Source: SAR86 cluster bacterium (lineage in GTDB: Bacteria; Pseudomonadota; Gammaproteobacteria; Pseudomonadales; Azotimanducaceae). Taken from it: a DNA stretch of 9,362 nucleotides. The stretch lies in NCBI GenBank assembly GCA_013204195.1, contig JABMOJ010000477.1, positions 1-9,362 of the forward strand, in the 5' to 3' direction. Below are positions 1-6,655 of the stretch, in pieces (positions within the stretch are counted from its first letter, which is position 1; every line of letters begins with the position of its first letter). Both the position numbers and the translations under genes were made by a program. Under the pieces are notes generated by a model. The model saw only the letters and a list, made by a program, of their open reading frames with translations, ran no database searches and had not been told where the DNA came from.

Positions 1-1
1 A

Positions 2-1072
2 CTCGGGGTTTACTACGGCCTTAGCGACTTAATCTGTCTGAGCCAGATCGGCCTGCTACTCATCGTCGGCGCACTGTGGGTGGTTGATGGATTCCTGTCA
101 GTAGGCACCCTGTTCGCCTTTATCACCTACGAGAGCATGATCATCTGGCCCATTCGTCATATGGGTCGAGTCCTCACAGATTCTGGCAAGGCCATCGTGT
201 CCATGGGCCGGTTGGCCGAAGTCCTGGCCGAGCCCGCTGAAACCCAGCACGAGGCTTTTCCTACTGAGACGCTGCACGGCGAGATTGAATTCAGCCAAGT
301 GAGCTTTGGCTATGCCGTCGACAAACCGGTGCTCAATGCTGTGTCGTTTCACCTCCAGGCAGGCCAGACCCTGGCACTGCTAGGCCCCCCGGGCTCCGGT
401 AAGTCTACCGTCGCCCAGCTATTGATGCGGTTATACGATTATACCGAAGGGTCGATCCTGCTTGATGGCTTGCAGTTAAACGCGCTGGCGCGAAAATATG
501 TCCGCGGTCAGATCAGCATTGTCCTGCAGGAACCTTTTCTGTACGCCGCCAGTATCGGCGCCAACCTGCTGGTCGGCCGACTGAGCGCAAGTCAGGCCGA
601 GGTTGAAGAGGCAGCGCAAGCAGCCTGTATTCATGACTCGATCACGAGCCTGCCCCGAGGCTACGACACCCGGGTTGGCGAACGTGGCGCAACCCTGTCT
701 GGCGGTCAACGACAGCGCATCGCCCTCGCCCGCGCCCTATTGAAGAACCCACCCATTCTGATCCTTGACGATGCCTTATCCGCCGTAGACACCGATACCG
801 AAGCCAGGATACTCGCGGCACTGAAGGCCCGGCGCAGCGGTCATACCACCATCATCATCGCCCACCGCCTGTCATCCGTGATGCACGCAGATCAGATATT
901 GATGTTTGATAACGGCCGCATTATTCAATCGGGCAACCACGAGAGCCTCAGTCAGCAACCGGGCGTCTACCAGCAGCTATGCCAAATTCAAGGCGCTATT
1001 CAAGAACAAATCGAAGCCGCCCTGGATGACGAGGCCACTGCCAGCGCCAACGTGATACAAGGGCAGGAGTAA
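2..1072 (+). CDS. ABC exporter half-transporter, MdlA/YheI-like, C-terminal part (5' truncated)
   Basis: This is the C-terminal part of a membrane half-transporter of the multidrug/lipid ABC exporter type. The frame is open from base 2 with no stop, so the gene begins upstream. 356 residues are visible; the family is usually about 590, so most of the membrane domain is missing. The first visible part holds the last membrane segments. Then comes a full nucleotide-binding domain: Walker A GPPGSGKST at 383-409, a Q-loop (VLQEP), signature LSGGQRQR from 695, Walker B ending in Asp-Asp (LILDDALSAVD, from about 758) and H-loop His at 863-865. The residue after the Walker B Asp is Asp instead of the catalytic Glu, as in MdlA and other subunits that form a degenerate ATP site with a partner. 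The stop lies 3 bases before the next ABC gene, whose product is the probable partner. The transported substrate is unknown. Fold is certain; the MdlA/YheI likeness is from motifs only. Confidence 0.95.
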   Translation, partial: LGVYYGLSDLICLSQIGLLLIVGALWVVDGFLSVGTLFAFITYESMIIWPIRHMGRVLTDSGKAIVSMGRLAEVLAEPAETQHEAFPTETLHGEIEFSQVSFGYAVDKPVLNAVSFHLQAGQTLALLGPPGSGKSTVAQLLMRLYDYTEGSILLDGLQLNALARKYVRGQISIVLQEPFLYAASIGANLLVGRLSASQAEVEEAAQAACIHDSITSLPRGYDTRVGERGATLSGGQRQRIALARALLKNPPILILDDALSAVDTDTEARILAALKARRSGHTTIIIAHRLSSVMHADQILMFDNGRIIQSGNHESLSQQPGVYQQLCQIQGAIQEQIEAALDDEATASANVIQGQE

Positions 1073-1075
1073 GGC

Positions 1076-2971
1076 ATGTCAGAATTTTTTGATGACGACA
1101 ATTACAACGATGGGTTTAATGAAGACTCATTTGAGCAGGGCATGGATCTGGGATTGTGGCGGCAACTGCTGGCCTACACGCTGAGTTATCCGAAGGATGT
1201 CTTGATTCTGGCGATCTGCGCCGTTTGTACCGCCGGTGCCGATATCGCGTTTCCCCTGATCACCCGCTCGGTGATTGACTCTATTGGCGCGGGCGATGGC
1301 AGCTTTGACCCTTACTTTTATGGCGCGCTGTACTTTACCTTCGTGGTGATCCTGGCCGCTTCGGTAGCAGGTTTTATTTGGTATGGCGGCAAGCTGCGAA
1401 CCCATGTCAGCCACGACATCCGCCGCGACGGCTTCGCCAATCTTCAACGCCTACCCTTTGCCTACTACGATTTTCGCCCTGTGGGCTGGCTGATGGCACG
1501 TATGACCTCGGACTGCGAACGTTTGTCCAATATATTGGCCTGGGGCTTATTGGATCTGATCTTTTGCACCACGGTGATGTTTGGTATTGCCTGCGCCATG
1601 TTGTATATGGATTTGTCGCTGGCGCTGATCGTTCTGAGTGTCCTGCCATTTCTCGCCTGGCTGAGCCTGACCTTCCAAAAGCGCATTCTCAAGAGTGCTC
1701 GACAGGTCCGCAAGACCAACTCGAAGATCACCGGCTCTTTCAACGAGAGCATCATGGGCGTGCAGACCACCAAGACGTTCGTCAAGGAGGCCGAGAACCT
1801 GCGCCACTTTGGTCAGCTCACTGACGACATGTATAAGGCATCGGTGCTAAACAAGGTTCAGGCGGCACTGTATTTACCGCTGGTGTTGACCCTGGGATCC
1901 ATCGCCACGGGCCTGGCATTGATCTTCGGCGGTCTGGAAGTCGGCTGGGGCGGCGTCACCACCGGCACCCTGCTGGCATTTCTGGCTTACAGTCGGCATT
2001 TCTTTGAACCCATCGAAGAGCTCGCGCAGTGGTTTGCCGAGATGCAAATGGCCCAAGCGTCGGCTGAGCGCATCATCAGCTTGATCGAAGCGCCCGCCGA
2101 TATTCGAGATTCCGCAGCGGTCACCGCCCGCATCAATCAGCACCAGCAGAACCCAGATGACTGCGTGGCTATCGACGGCTATAGCAACGACATCAAAACC
2201 ATTGAATTTCGCGATGTGAGCTTCGCCTACGACACCGGCCCCAATGTGCTGGACCGCATTAACCTCACCATCAATCAAGGCGAGAGCATCGCGATTGTGG
2301 GCTCCACCGGCGGTGGCAAAACGTCGCTGACGAACCTGCTGTGTCGGTTCTACGAGCCCACCAGCGGCGAAATCCTGTTCGATGGTATCGACTATCGGCA
2401 ACGTAGCCTGCACTGGCTCCAGTCGAACCTGGGCATTGTGCTGCAGGCATCGCATATTTTCGGCGGCACCATCAATGACAATATTCGCTATGGGCGACTG
2501 GCTGCCACCGATGCAGAGATCCAAGCCGCAGGCCAGCGCGCCGGCGCTCACGATTTCATTATAAAAATGGACCACGGCTACAACACGCAGGTAGGCGAAG
2601 GTGGCTCAAAGTTGTCGGCCGGTGAAAAGCAGCTGATCTCTTTTGCGCGGGCGATTCTCGCCGACCCCCGCATACTGGTGATGGATGAAGCCACGTCGTC
2701 GGTGGATACGGTCACCGAGGCTTATATTCAGCAGGGGCTCAAGGCCCTGCTAAAAGGCCGCATCAGCGTTGTGATTGCCCATCGCCTGTCCACCATCAAA
2801 AGCGCCGATCGAATCCTGGTCATCGAACGCGGCCAGATCATTGAGGCCGGTAGCCACGGGGTCTTGATGCAACAACAAGGACGCTATTACAATCTCTATA
2901 CACAACAAAGCCTGGCAGAATTTTCACGCGACCAGAGCCAATGGCAGGCGGCTGAGACAGACCCGGTTTAA
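1076..2971 (+). CDS. ABC exporter half-transporter, MdlB/YheH-like, complete
   Basis: This is a complete 631-residue ABC half-exporter of the inner membrane. It starts with an acidic, Asn/Asp-rich stretch of about 24 residues, then six hydrophobic segments between roughly residues 37 and 330. The nucleotide-binding domain follows: Walker A GSTGGGKTS at 409-417, a Q-loop (VLQAS), signature LSAGE at 513-517, Walker B with Asp537 and catalytic Glu538, and H-loop His569. The signature departs from LSGGQ while the Walker B Glu is intact. This mirrors the upstream subunit, so together they would form one degenerate site (upstream Walker motifs with this LSAGE) and one active site (this Glu with upstream LSGGQ). 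The ATG is supported by AGGAG at 1065-1069, 6 bases upstream and inside the end of the previous gene, implying translational coupling. A drug, lipid or peptide substrate is possible; nothing in the sequence decides it. Confidence 0.96.
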   Translation: MSEFFDDDNYNDGFNEDSFEQGMDLGLWRQLLAYTLSYPKDVLILAICAVCTAGADIAFPLITRSVIDSIGAGDGSFDPYFYGALYFTFVVILAASVAGFIWYGGKLRTHVSHDIRRDGFANLQRLPFAYYDFRPVGWLMARMTSDCERLSNILAWGLLDLIFCTTVMFGIACAMLYMDLSLALIVLSVLPFLAWLSLTFQKRILKSARQVRKTNSKITGSFNESIMGVQTTKTFVKEAENLRHFGQLTDDMYKASVLNKVQAALYLPLVLTLGSIATGLALIFGGLEVGWGGVTTGTLLAFLAYSRHFFEPIEELAQWFAEMQMAQASAERIISLIEAPADIRDSAAVTARINQHQQNPDDCVAIDGYSNDIKTIEFRDVSFAYDTGPNVLDRINLTINQGESIAIVGSTGGGKTSLTNLLCRFYEPTSGEILFDGIDYRQRSLHWLQSNLGIVLQASHIFGGTINDNIRYGRLAATDAEIQAAGQRAGAHDFIIKMDHGYNTQVGEGGSKLSAGEKQLISFARAILADPRILVMDEATSSVDTVTEAYIQQGLKALLKGRISVVIAHRLSTIKSADRILVIERGQIIEAGSHGVLMQQQGRYYNLYTQQSLAEFSRDQSQWQAAETDPV

Positions 2972-2996
2972 CACTTGATCTCACCCCAATGACCTG

Positions 2997-3061
2997 TTCT
3001 AGTTGGGCTTATCAACACGGTTTGCACCGTTGGCGAAAGCCACGAGCCCAAATACCTAGGA
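2997..3061 (+). promoter_or_regulatory. Candidate structured 5' leader (three-way junction) before the rhodanese gene
   Basis: The gap between the ABC gene and the rhodanese gene can fold compactly. A basal stem pairs TTGGGCT (3003-3009) with AGCCCAA (3045-3051), 7 perfect pairs plus a possible T-G pair. Inside it, ACGGT (3017-3021) pairs with ACCGT (3026-3030) over a TTGC loop. Directly adjacent, TGGC (3031-3034) pairs with GCCA (3039-3042) over a GAAA tetraloop, a GNRA type. Below the basal stem, TTCTAG (2997-3002) can pair with CTAGGA (3056-3061), which covers most of the ribosome binding site AGGAG at 3058-3062, leaving a 4-base bulge (ATAC). This suggests translational control of the downstream gene. 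I recognise no riboswitch consensus in it. The pairings are read directly from sequence; the regulatory role is inferred. Confidence 0.45.
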
Positions 3062-3070
3062 GCGCAACAT

Positions 3071-3475
3071 ATGCCAATCACTGTAGGGGTCAAAGCCCTG
3101 GTCGCGGCCGCCGAAAAGGCAATCAAGACCCTCTCGCTGGACGAGGCGAACGCACTATTAACCGACGACAACACGGTGTTTGTGGATATCCGTGATATCC
3201 GCGAGTTGCACAGAGAAGGTAAAATTGCTGGTGCCATCCACGCGCCGCGCGGCATGCTCGAATTTTGGGTCGATCCAGACAGCCCCTATCACCGTGAGGT
3301 GTTCGCTCAAGACAAAACCTACGTGTTGTACTGCGCATCCGCCTGGCGTTCCGCGCTGGCAGCGCAAGCGCTGCAGCACATGGGCATGGACAATGTCTGC
3401 CATATTGCCGGAGGCTTTACCGCCTGGAAGGCCGCCGACTTAGCCATTGAACCCGTAGCCGCCAAGGCACCCTAA
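3071..3475 (+). CDS. Single-domain rhodanese-like sulfurtransferase
   Basis: This 134-residue protein is one rhodanese domain (about residues 20-125) and carries no signal peptide, so it should be cytosolic. Such enzymes pass a sulfane sulfur, held as a persulfide on a Cys, from thiosulfate or another donor to an acceptor such as cyanide, a thiol or a protein. Visible family marks are VDIRD at 38-42, GAIHAPRG at 54-61, and the active-site loop with Cys88 followed by ASAW, Arg93 and Ser94 (the C-x4-R pattern). The C-terminal motif GGFTAWK is at 114-120. Length is normal for the family. The ATG has AGGAG at 3058-3062, 8 bases upstream, which also lies in the foldable leader described separately. 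The next gene follows after 60 bases on the same strand, with no clear terminator between. The physiological sulfur donor and acceptor are unknown. Confidence 0.93.
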   Translation: MPITVGVKALVAAAEKAIKTLSLDEANALLTDDNTVFVDIRDIRELHREGKIAGAIHAPRGMLEFWVDPDSPYHREVFAQDKTYVLYCASAWRSALAAQALQHMGMDNVCHIAGGFTAWKAADLAIEPVAAKAP

Positions 3476-3521
3476 CGCGAGCGCTCTCTGACGTGCGCCG
3501 CCGACAACCGAACTTTTACGC

Positions 3522-3530
3522 AAGGTGATC
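3522..3530 (+). promoter_or_regulatory. Extended ribosome binding site of the GGT-family gene
   Basis: AAGGTGATC ends 5 bases before the ATG at 3536. GGTGATC is complementary to the GATCACC part of the usual 3' end of 16S rRNA, so the match is longer than the usual core. It supports the chosen start. Confidence 0.6.
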
Positions 3531-3535
3531 TGCTG

Positions 3536-5125
3536 ATGCACGACAGCCTAGACTGGCAATGCCCCTATCCTTCCGCGCGATCGCCGGTATTTGCGGCCAA
3601 TGTGGTGGCGACATCACAACCCTTGGCGACTCAGGCCGGCTTACGTGCGCTGCAAGCGGGCGGTAACGCCGTCGACGCCGCACTCGCCAGCGCGATCACC
3701 TTAACGGTGGTGGAGCCAAACAATAACGGCATTGGCAGTGATGCTTTCGCCATCATCTGGGATGGCAGCCAGCTCCACGGGTTGAATGCCTCGGGCAGAT
3801 CACCCGCTGCTTGGTCGCCGGAGCGCTTTAAAGGCCAGGCACAAATGCCAAGCTTGGGCTGGGACTCAGTGACCATACCCGGCGCTGTCAGCGCCTGGGT
3901 CGCCATGTCAGAAAAGTTCGGCAAGCTGCCCTTCGCCCAATTATTTGAAGAGGCCATCCGCTATGCCCGCCACGGTTATCAAGTGGGGCCCAAGTCCGCT
4001 TATTATTGGCAAGGTGCCCCGCGCCGCTTTCGAGACTACCCAGATTTTCTCACGACCTTCTGTCCCAATGGCCGCGCGCCGCTGACCGGCGAACGAGTTT
4101 ATTTGTTGGACCATGCCAACAGCTTAGAGAAAATTGCGCGTAGTCACGGCAAGGCCTTCTACCAAGGCGAGCTTGCCGAGGCGATGGTGAACGCCGCCAA
4201 ACAAGCCGGCGGCGCACTGACCCTAGCCGACCTGGCGAATCATCGCGCTGATTGGGTCGGCACTATCGAGCAGTCCTTTGCCGGCACGCAATTACACGAA
4301 ATACCGCCTAATGGCCAAGGCCTGCTGGCCCTGATCGCTCTGGGCATTTGTCAGCACCTGCAGCTCGAGCAATACGACGTTGATAGCGCTGAATCTGTTC
4401 ACCTTCAAATTGAGGCCTGTCGTATCGCCTATGCCGAGGTTGAACGGCACCTGGCAGACATCAGCGCTATGCGGATCACGCCAGCGCAACTGCTAGACCC
4501 AACGTACCTGCGCCAGCGCGCGAGTGAAATACGCCTGGATCATGCGAATCTACAACCCACCGCACTCGGCGCAGCTCCAGACACGGTGTATCTCACCACC
4601 GCTGACGCCGACGGCATGATGGTGTCGATGATCCAATCTAATTATCGCGGCTTCGGTGCCGGCATTGTGCCACCAGGCACCGGCATCAGCCTGCAAAATC
4701 GCGGCTCTGGATTTACCCTGGAGCCAGGCCATCCCAATCAAGTCGGCGGTGGCAAGCGCCCATACCATACGATTATTCCAGGCTTTGTAATGGCCGCCGG
4801 CAAACCACTGATGAGCTTCGGCGTCATGGGTGGTCACATGCAAGGCCAGGGGCACCTGCAGATGATGGTTCGAGTGATGCTCCACGGCCAGAATCCACAG
4901 GCGGCCTCGGATGCGCCCCGTTGGTACTTGCAGGAAGACGGCAGCGTTTGTCTCGAAGCCGGCTTCGATCCCGGGGTTACCAGCCAATTACAAGACCAGG
5001 GTCACCCGATACTGTTGAATAATCCTGAACATGTCTTTGGTGGGGCGCAGCTGATCTACAAACTCGACCATGGCTACTGTGCGGCCTCTGACCATCGTAA
5101 AGAAGGCCTGGCCGCAGGCTTCTAA
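3536..5125 (+). CDS. Gamma-glutamyltransferase-family Ntn hydrolase (YwrD/HpxW-like), cytosolic
   Basis: This 529-residue protein belongs to the gamma-glutamyltranspeptidase family. Members are made as proenzymes that cleave themselves before a Thr, which becomes the N-terminal nucleophile of the small subunit. The N-terminal region has the family block with GGNAVDAA and EPNNNGIGSDAF. Arg88 in SGRSP aligns with the substrate-carboxylate-binding Arg of GGT. The predicted cleavage is between Asp349 and Thr350 (DTVYLTTADADG), giving a small subunit of 180 residues. The Gly-Gly pair that helps form the oxyanion site is at 432-433 (VMGGH). There is no signal peptide, unlike periplasmic GGT. The nucleophile is followed by Val rather than the usual Thr or Ser of GGT. 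These points favour the YwrD/HpxW branch; HpxW is an oxamate amidohydrolase, and other members act on glutathione or acylated compounds. The substrate here is unresolved. The rhodanese gene lies 60 bases upstream and may be co-transcribed. Confidence 0.93.
   Translation: MHDSLDWQCPYPSARSPVFAANVVATSQPLATQAGLRALQAGGNAVDAALASAITLTVVEPNNNGIGSDAFAIIWDGSQLHGLNASGRSPAAWSPERFKGQAQMPSLGWDSVTIPGAVSAWVAMSEKFGKLPFAQLFEEAIRYARHGYQVGPKSAYYWQGAPRRFRDYPDFLTTFCPNGRAPLTGERVYLLDHANSLEKIARSHGKAFYQGELAEAMVNAAKQAGGALTLADLANHRADWVGTIEQSFAGTQLHEIPPNGQGLLALIALGICQHLQLEQYDVDSAESVHLQIEACRIAYAEVERHLADISAMRITPAQLLDPTYLRQRASEIRLDHANLQPTALGAAPDTVYLTTADADGMMVSMIQSNYRGFGAGIVPPGTGISLQNRGSGFTLEPGHPNQVGGGKRPYHTIIPGFVMAAGKPLMSFGVMGGHMQGQGHLQMMVRVMLHGQNPQAASDAPRWYLQEDGSVCLEAGFDPGVTSQLQDQGHPILLNNPEHVFGGAQLIYKLDHGYCAASDHRKEGLAAGF
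5102..5122 (-). terminator. Weak candidate terminator hairpin for the cyclase gene
   Basis: On the - strand GAAGCCTG (5122-5115) pairs with CAGG-CTTC (5110-5102, one bulged C) over a CGGC loop, 8 pairs in all. It is followed by TTTACG, a short T tract. It lies about 40 bases after the cyclase stop and inside the last codons of the convergent hydrolase gene. The short T tail and the bulge make this uncertain. Confidence 0.25.
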
Positions 5126-5160
5126 ACCGCCGACAACCCACCGGTCCCGAGATCAGCCGG

Positions 5161-6354
5161 CTACGAACCGAGCTTGAGTGAGGTATTGATATCTATCCCG
5201 GCAACGCGATTACGGCCATCGGCCTTGGCCTCATATAACGCTTCATCAGAGCGGGCAATCAATTGTCGAATATCGGTGATTGAAGCATCCGGCATACCAC
5301 TGGCAACGCCAATGCTGATCGTGACTTTAACGATTTGCCCGTCCACCACCAACTCCCGCTTGGATACTGCGTCTCTAACCCGTTCCGCATAAATCATGGC
5401 ATTGTCATGACGAATATACGGCATGATCACGATAAACTCGTCACCGCCGTAACGTGCCACGACATCTGAGGGACGATTGAACAATTCATCGATGCTCTCG
5501 GCAACGGAATGCAGACAAGCGTCACCGGCCAAATGGCCTAGGTTGTCATTCACCCATTTGAAGTTATCAATATCCAATAGCATCAGTGTCATGGGATATT
5601 GCTGCCGGACTGCGCGCCGCCATTCCTGAACCGCTATATCATCAAAATACCGACGATTTTTAATCCGCGTGACCGCATCGATAGTGTTCAGGTCCTTGAG
5701 AATCACATTAGCTTCAGACAGCTTTTCCAGCGTTAAGCGCAACTCTTCGGTACGCTCATCAACCTGCGTCTCCAACTGGGTTTTCAACACGACCTGCTGA
5801 TCCAGCAATCGACGATTTTGTAGCGCCATGGTCGCCAGCGACGCTAGCGACTCAATAAACGGCACTAGCTCTTGTGGAAACCCGACGTCTTGCGCATCGG
5901 AATTCTTGGCGCTCAACAACTGTAACACGCCCATCGGGCGCTCACTCTGGCTGGTTAAGGGGACCGTCAACGCCGACCGCGCGCCAGCGACGGGGATCGT
6001 GCCTTCTAGCGAAGACATGCCGTCAACATAGATTGTTTTAGCTTGATGGACGGAACGGCTGGCCGCATTCTCGAGATTCGGCGAACCATCACGGTGATGC
6101 AGAAACAACTCAGGGAAAGCTTCCTCATTATCACCCTTAAAACTATTGAGCGTGTCATGCAGCGTTTCACTCGCGGCGACCACAGCTTCCAGGGTGCCTA
6201 ACTCGGTACGTAAATAAAGACAGCCGGCAGCCGCACCTGCCATCAGCTTCGCTTCTCGAAGAATCTGCGCCAGCAAATCATGAATGTCTTTTTCCTCTGA
6301 CAGGGCACTGCCAATAGCGATGAGGCGACGATAAGCGTTGATGTCTAATTCCAC
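5161..6354 (-). CDS. GAF-GGDEF diguanylate cyclase
   Basis: This 397-residue soluble protein should make c-di-GMP from two GTP. An N-terminal GAF-type sensor domain (about residues 22-185) is followed by a coiled-coil stalk (about 188-225, with LKTQLETQVDERTEEL), then a GGDEF domain (about 228-390). The active site is canonical: GGDEF at 303-307, metal ligand Asp261 in LLDIDNFK, and guanine-binding Asn269 and Asp278. An inhibitory site, Arg294-Pro-Ser-Asp297, lies exactly five residues before GGDEF, so product feedback is expected. There are no membrane segments or signal peptide; the GAF ligand is unknown. The start is GTG at 6354. An in-frame TAG two codons upstream rules out a longer protein, and the next ATG (about codon 38) would cut into the GAF domain. 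The ribosome site is weak (GGGTTAGG). It is transcribed towards, and converges with, the GGT-family gene, with stops 35 bases apart. Confidence 0.95.
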   Translation of the reverse strand: MELDINAYRRLIAIGSALSEEKDIHDLLAQILREAKLMAGAAAGCLYLRTELGTLEAVVAASETLHDTLNSFKGDNEEAFPELFLHHRDGSPNLENAASRSVHQAKTIYVDGMSSLEGTIPVAGARSALTVPLTSQSERPMGVLQLLSAKNSDAQDVGFPQELVPFIESLASLATMALQNRRLLDQQVVLKTQLETQVDERTEELRLTLEKLSEANVILKDLNTIDAVTRIKNRRYFDDIAVQEWRRAVRQQYPMTLMLLDIDNFKWVNDNLGHLAGDACLHSVAESIDELFNRPSDVVARYGGDEFIVIMPYIRHDNAMIYAERVRDAVSKRELVVDGQIVKVTISIGVASGMPDASITDIRQLIARSDEALYEAKADGRNRVAGIDINTSLKLGS

Positions 6355-6393
6355 AGCCTAACCCACAATTTTTGCTTTCGTTGTCTATTACTA

Positions 6394-6409
6394 CGCGAGA
6401 TTCGTGCCA
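6394..6409 (-). promoter_or_regulatory. Candidate sigma54 (-24/-12) promoter for the cyclase gene
   Basis: Read on the - strand, TGGCACGAATCTCGCG has a perfect -24 element (TGGCACG) and a GC doublet exactly 10 bases after the GG, as sigma54 promoters require. The -12 element reads TCGC instead of TTGC. A start would fall near 6383, leaving a leader of about 28 bases before the GTG. I see no clear enhancer-binding site to confirm it, and no better sigma70 promoter. Confidence 0.35.
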
Positions 6410-6536
6410 GCAATTCAACCCCGCAATCTTTCTAGAATCTAAATCACATATTGAATATATGCTGTTGTTTTTATACGTTTTTTGGATTTTAAAATAAAAA
6501 GAGATCCTAGGCGTTTAGTTGTAACGTACCTGAACC

Positions 6537-6593
6537 GGGCATAAACTGCCCTGCTGCGTCAGCCTTTCGAAGACTAACACCGACCGGGCTCGG
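6537..6593. other. Cluster of three small inverted repeats downstream of dctM
   Basis: Three hairpins lie in a row. GGGCA-TAAAC-TGCCC (6537-6551) has 5 perfect pairs. The stretch 6558-6578 can form about 9 pairs, some of them G-U, around a 3-base loop. CCGA-CCGGGC-TCGG (6580-6593) has 4 pairs. None is followed by a T-run on either strand, so they are not simple terminators. They may protect the 3' end of the TRAP transcript, or be chance. Confidence 0.25.
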
Positions 6594-6619
6594 ACATCTG
6601 CCCGTCCCAGCCCACTGCT

Positions 6620-6655
6620 CTATCAGGCCTATCAACCCTATCGAACCTATCGGTC
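6620..6655 (-). repeat. 9-bp tandem repeat, four units, over the dctM stop codon
   Basis: On the + strand the units are CTATCAGGC, CTATCAACC, CTATCGAAC and CTATCGGTC, sharing CTATC and a final C with an exact 9-base period. Read in the dctM direction each unit carries GATAG. Because 9 is three codons, the dctM frame meets TAG, TAG, TGA, TAG, TGA, TAG in series. The first unit supplies the last codons and the stop of dctM. Confidence 0.8.

Larger units (their letters stand above)
6355..6646. other. Intergenic region between dctM and the cyclase gene
   Basis: This 292-base gap lies between two genes read on the - strand. No coding region in it looks real. The dctM-proximal half (about 6505-6646) is GC-rich and holds a 9-bp tandem repeat and three small hairpins. 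The middle (about 6420-6500) is markedly AT-rich, with T- and A-runs, and is a likely promoter or upstream-element zone. The part nearest the cyclase start holds a sigma54-like site. I found no convincing intrinsic terminator for the TRAP operon here. Confidence 0.7.

Noticed and set aside
1378..1824. Open frame of 148 codons on the + strand inside the second ABC gene
   Set aside because: It lies wholly inside a well-supported gene in another frame, has a Pro/Arg/His-rich composition typical of a shadow frame, and lacks its own ribosome site.
1874..2575. Open frame of 233 codons on the - strand opposite the second ABC gene
   Set aside because: It is antisense to the conserved nucleotide-binding domain, matches no family I know, and is explained by codon bias in GC-rich DNA.
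2975..3003. Possible sigma70 promoter TTGATC, 17 bases, TCTAGT
   Set aside because: Only 4 of 6 matches in each box, and its -10 box overlaps the proposed RNA stem; too weak to call.
3003..3051. Self-cleaving ribozyme (hammerhead type) in the three-way junction
   Set aside because: The required CTGATGA core is absent and the GAAA is a stem-closing tetraloop, not a junction element.
4550..4987. Open frame of 145 codons on the - strand opposite the GGT-family gene
   Set aside because: It is antisense to the conserved small-subunit region of the hydrolase and has no recognisable features.
6490..6501. T-rich run on the - strand as a terminator for the TRAP operon
   Set aside because: No GC-rich hairpin stands directly before the run, so it lacks the form of an intrinsic terminator.
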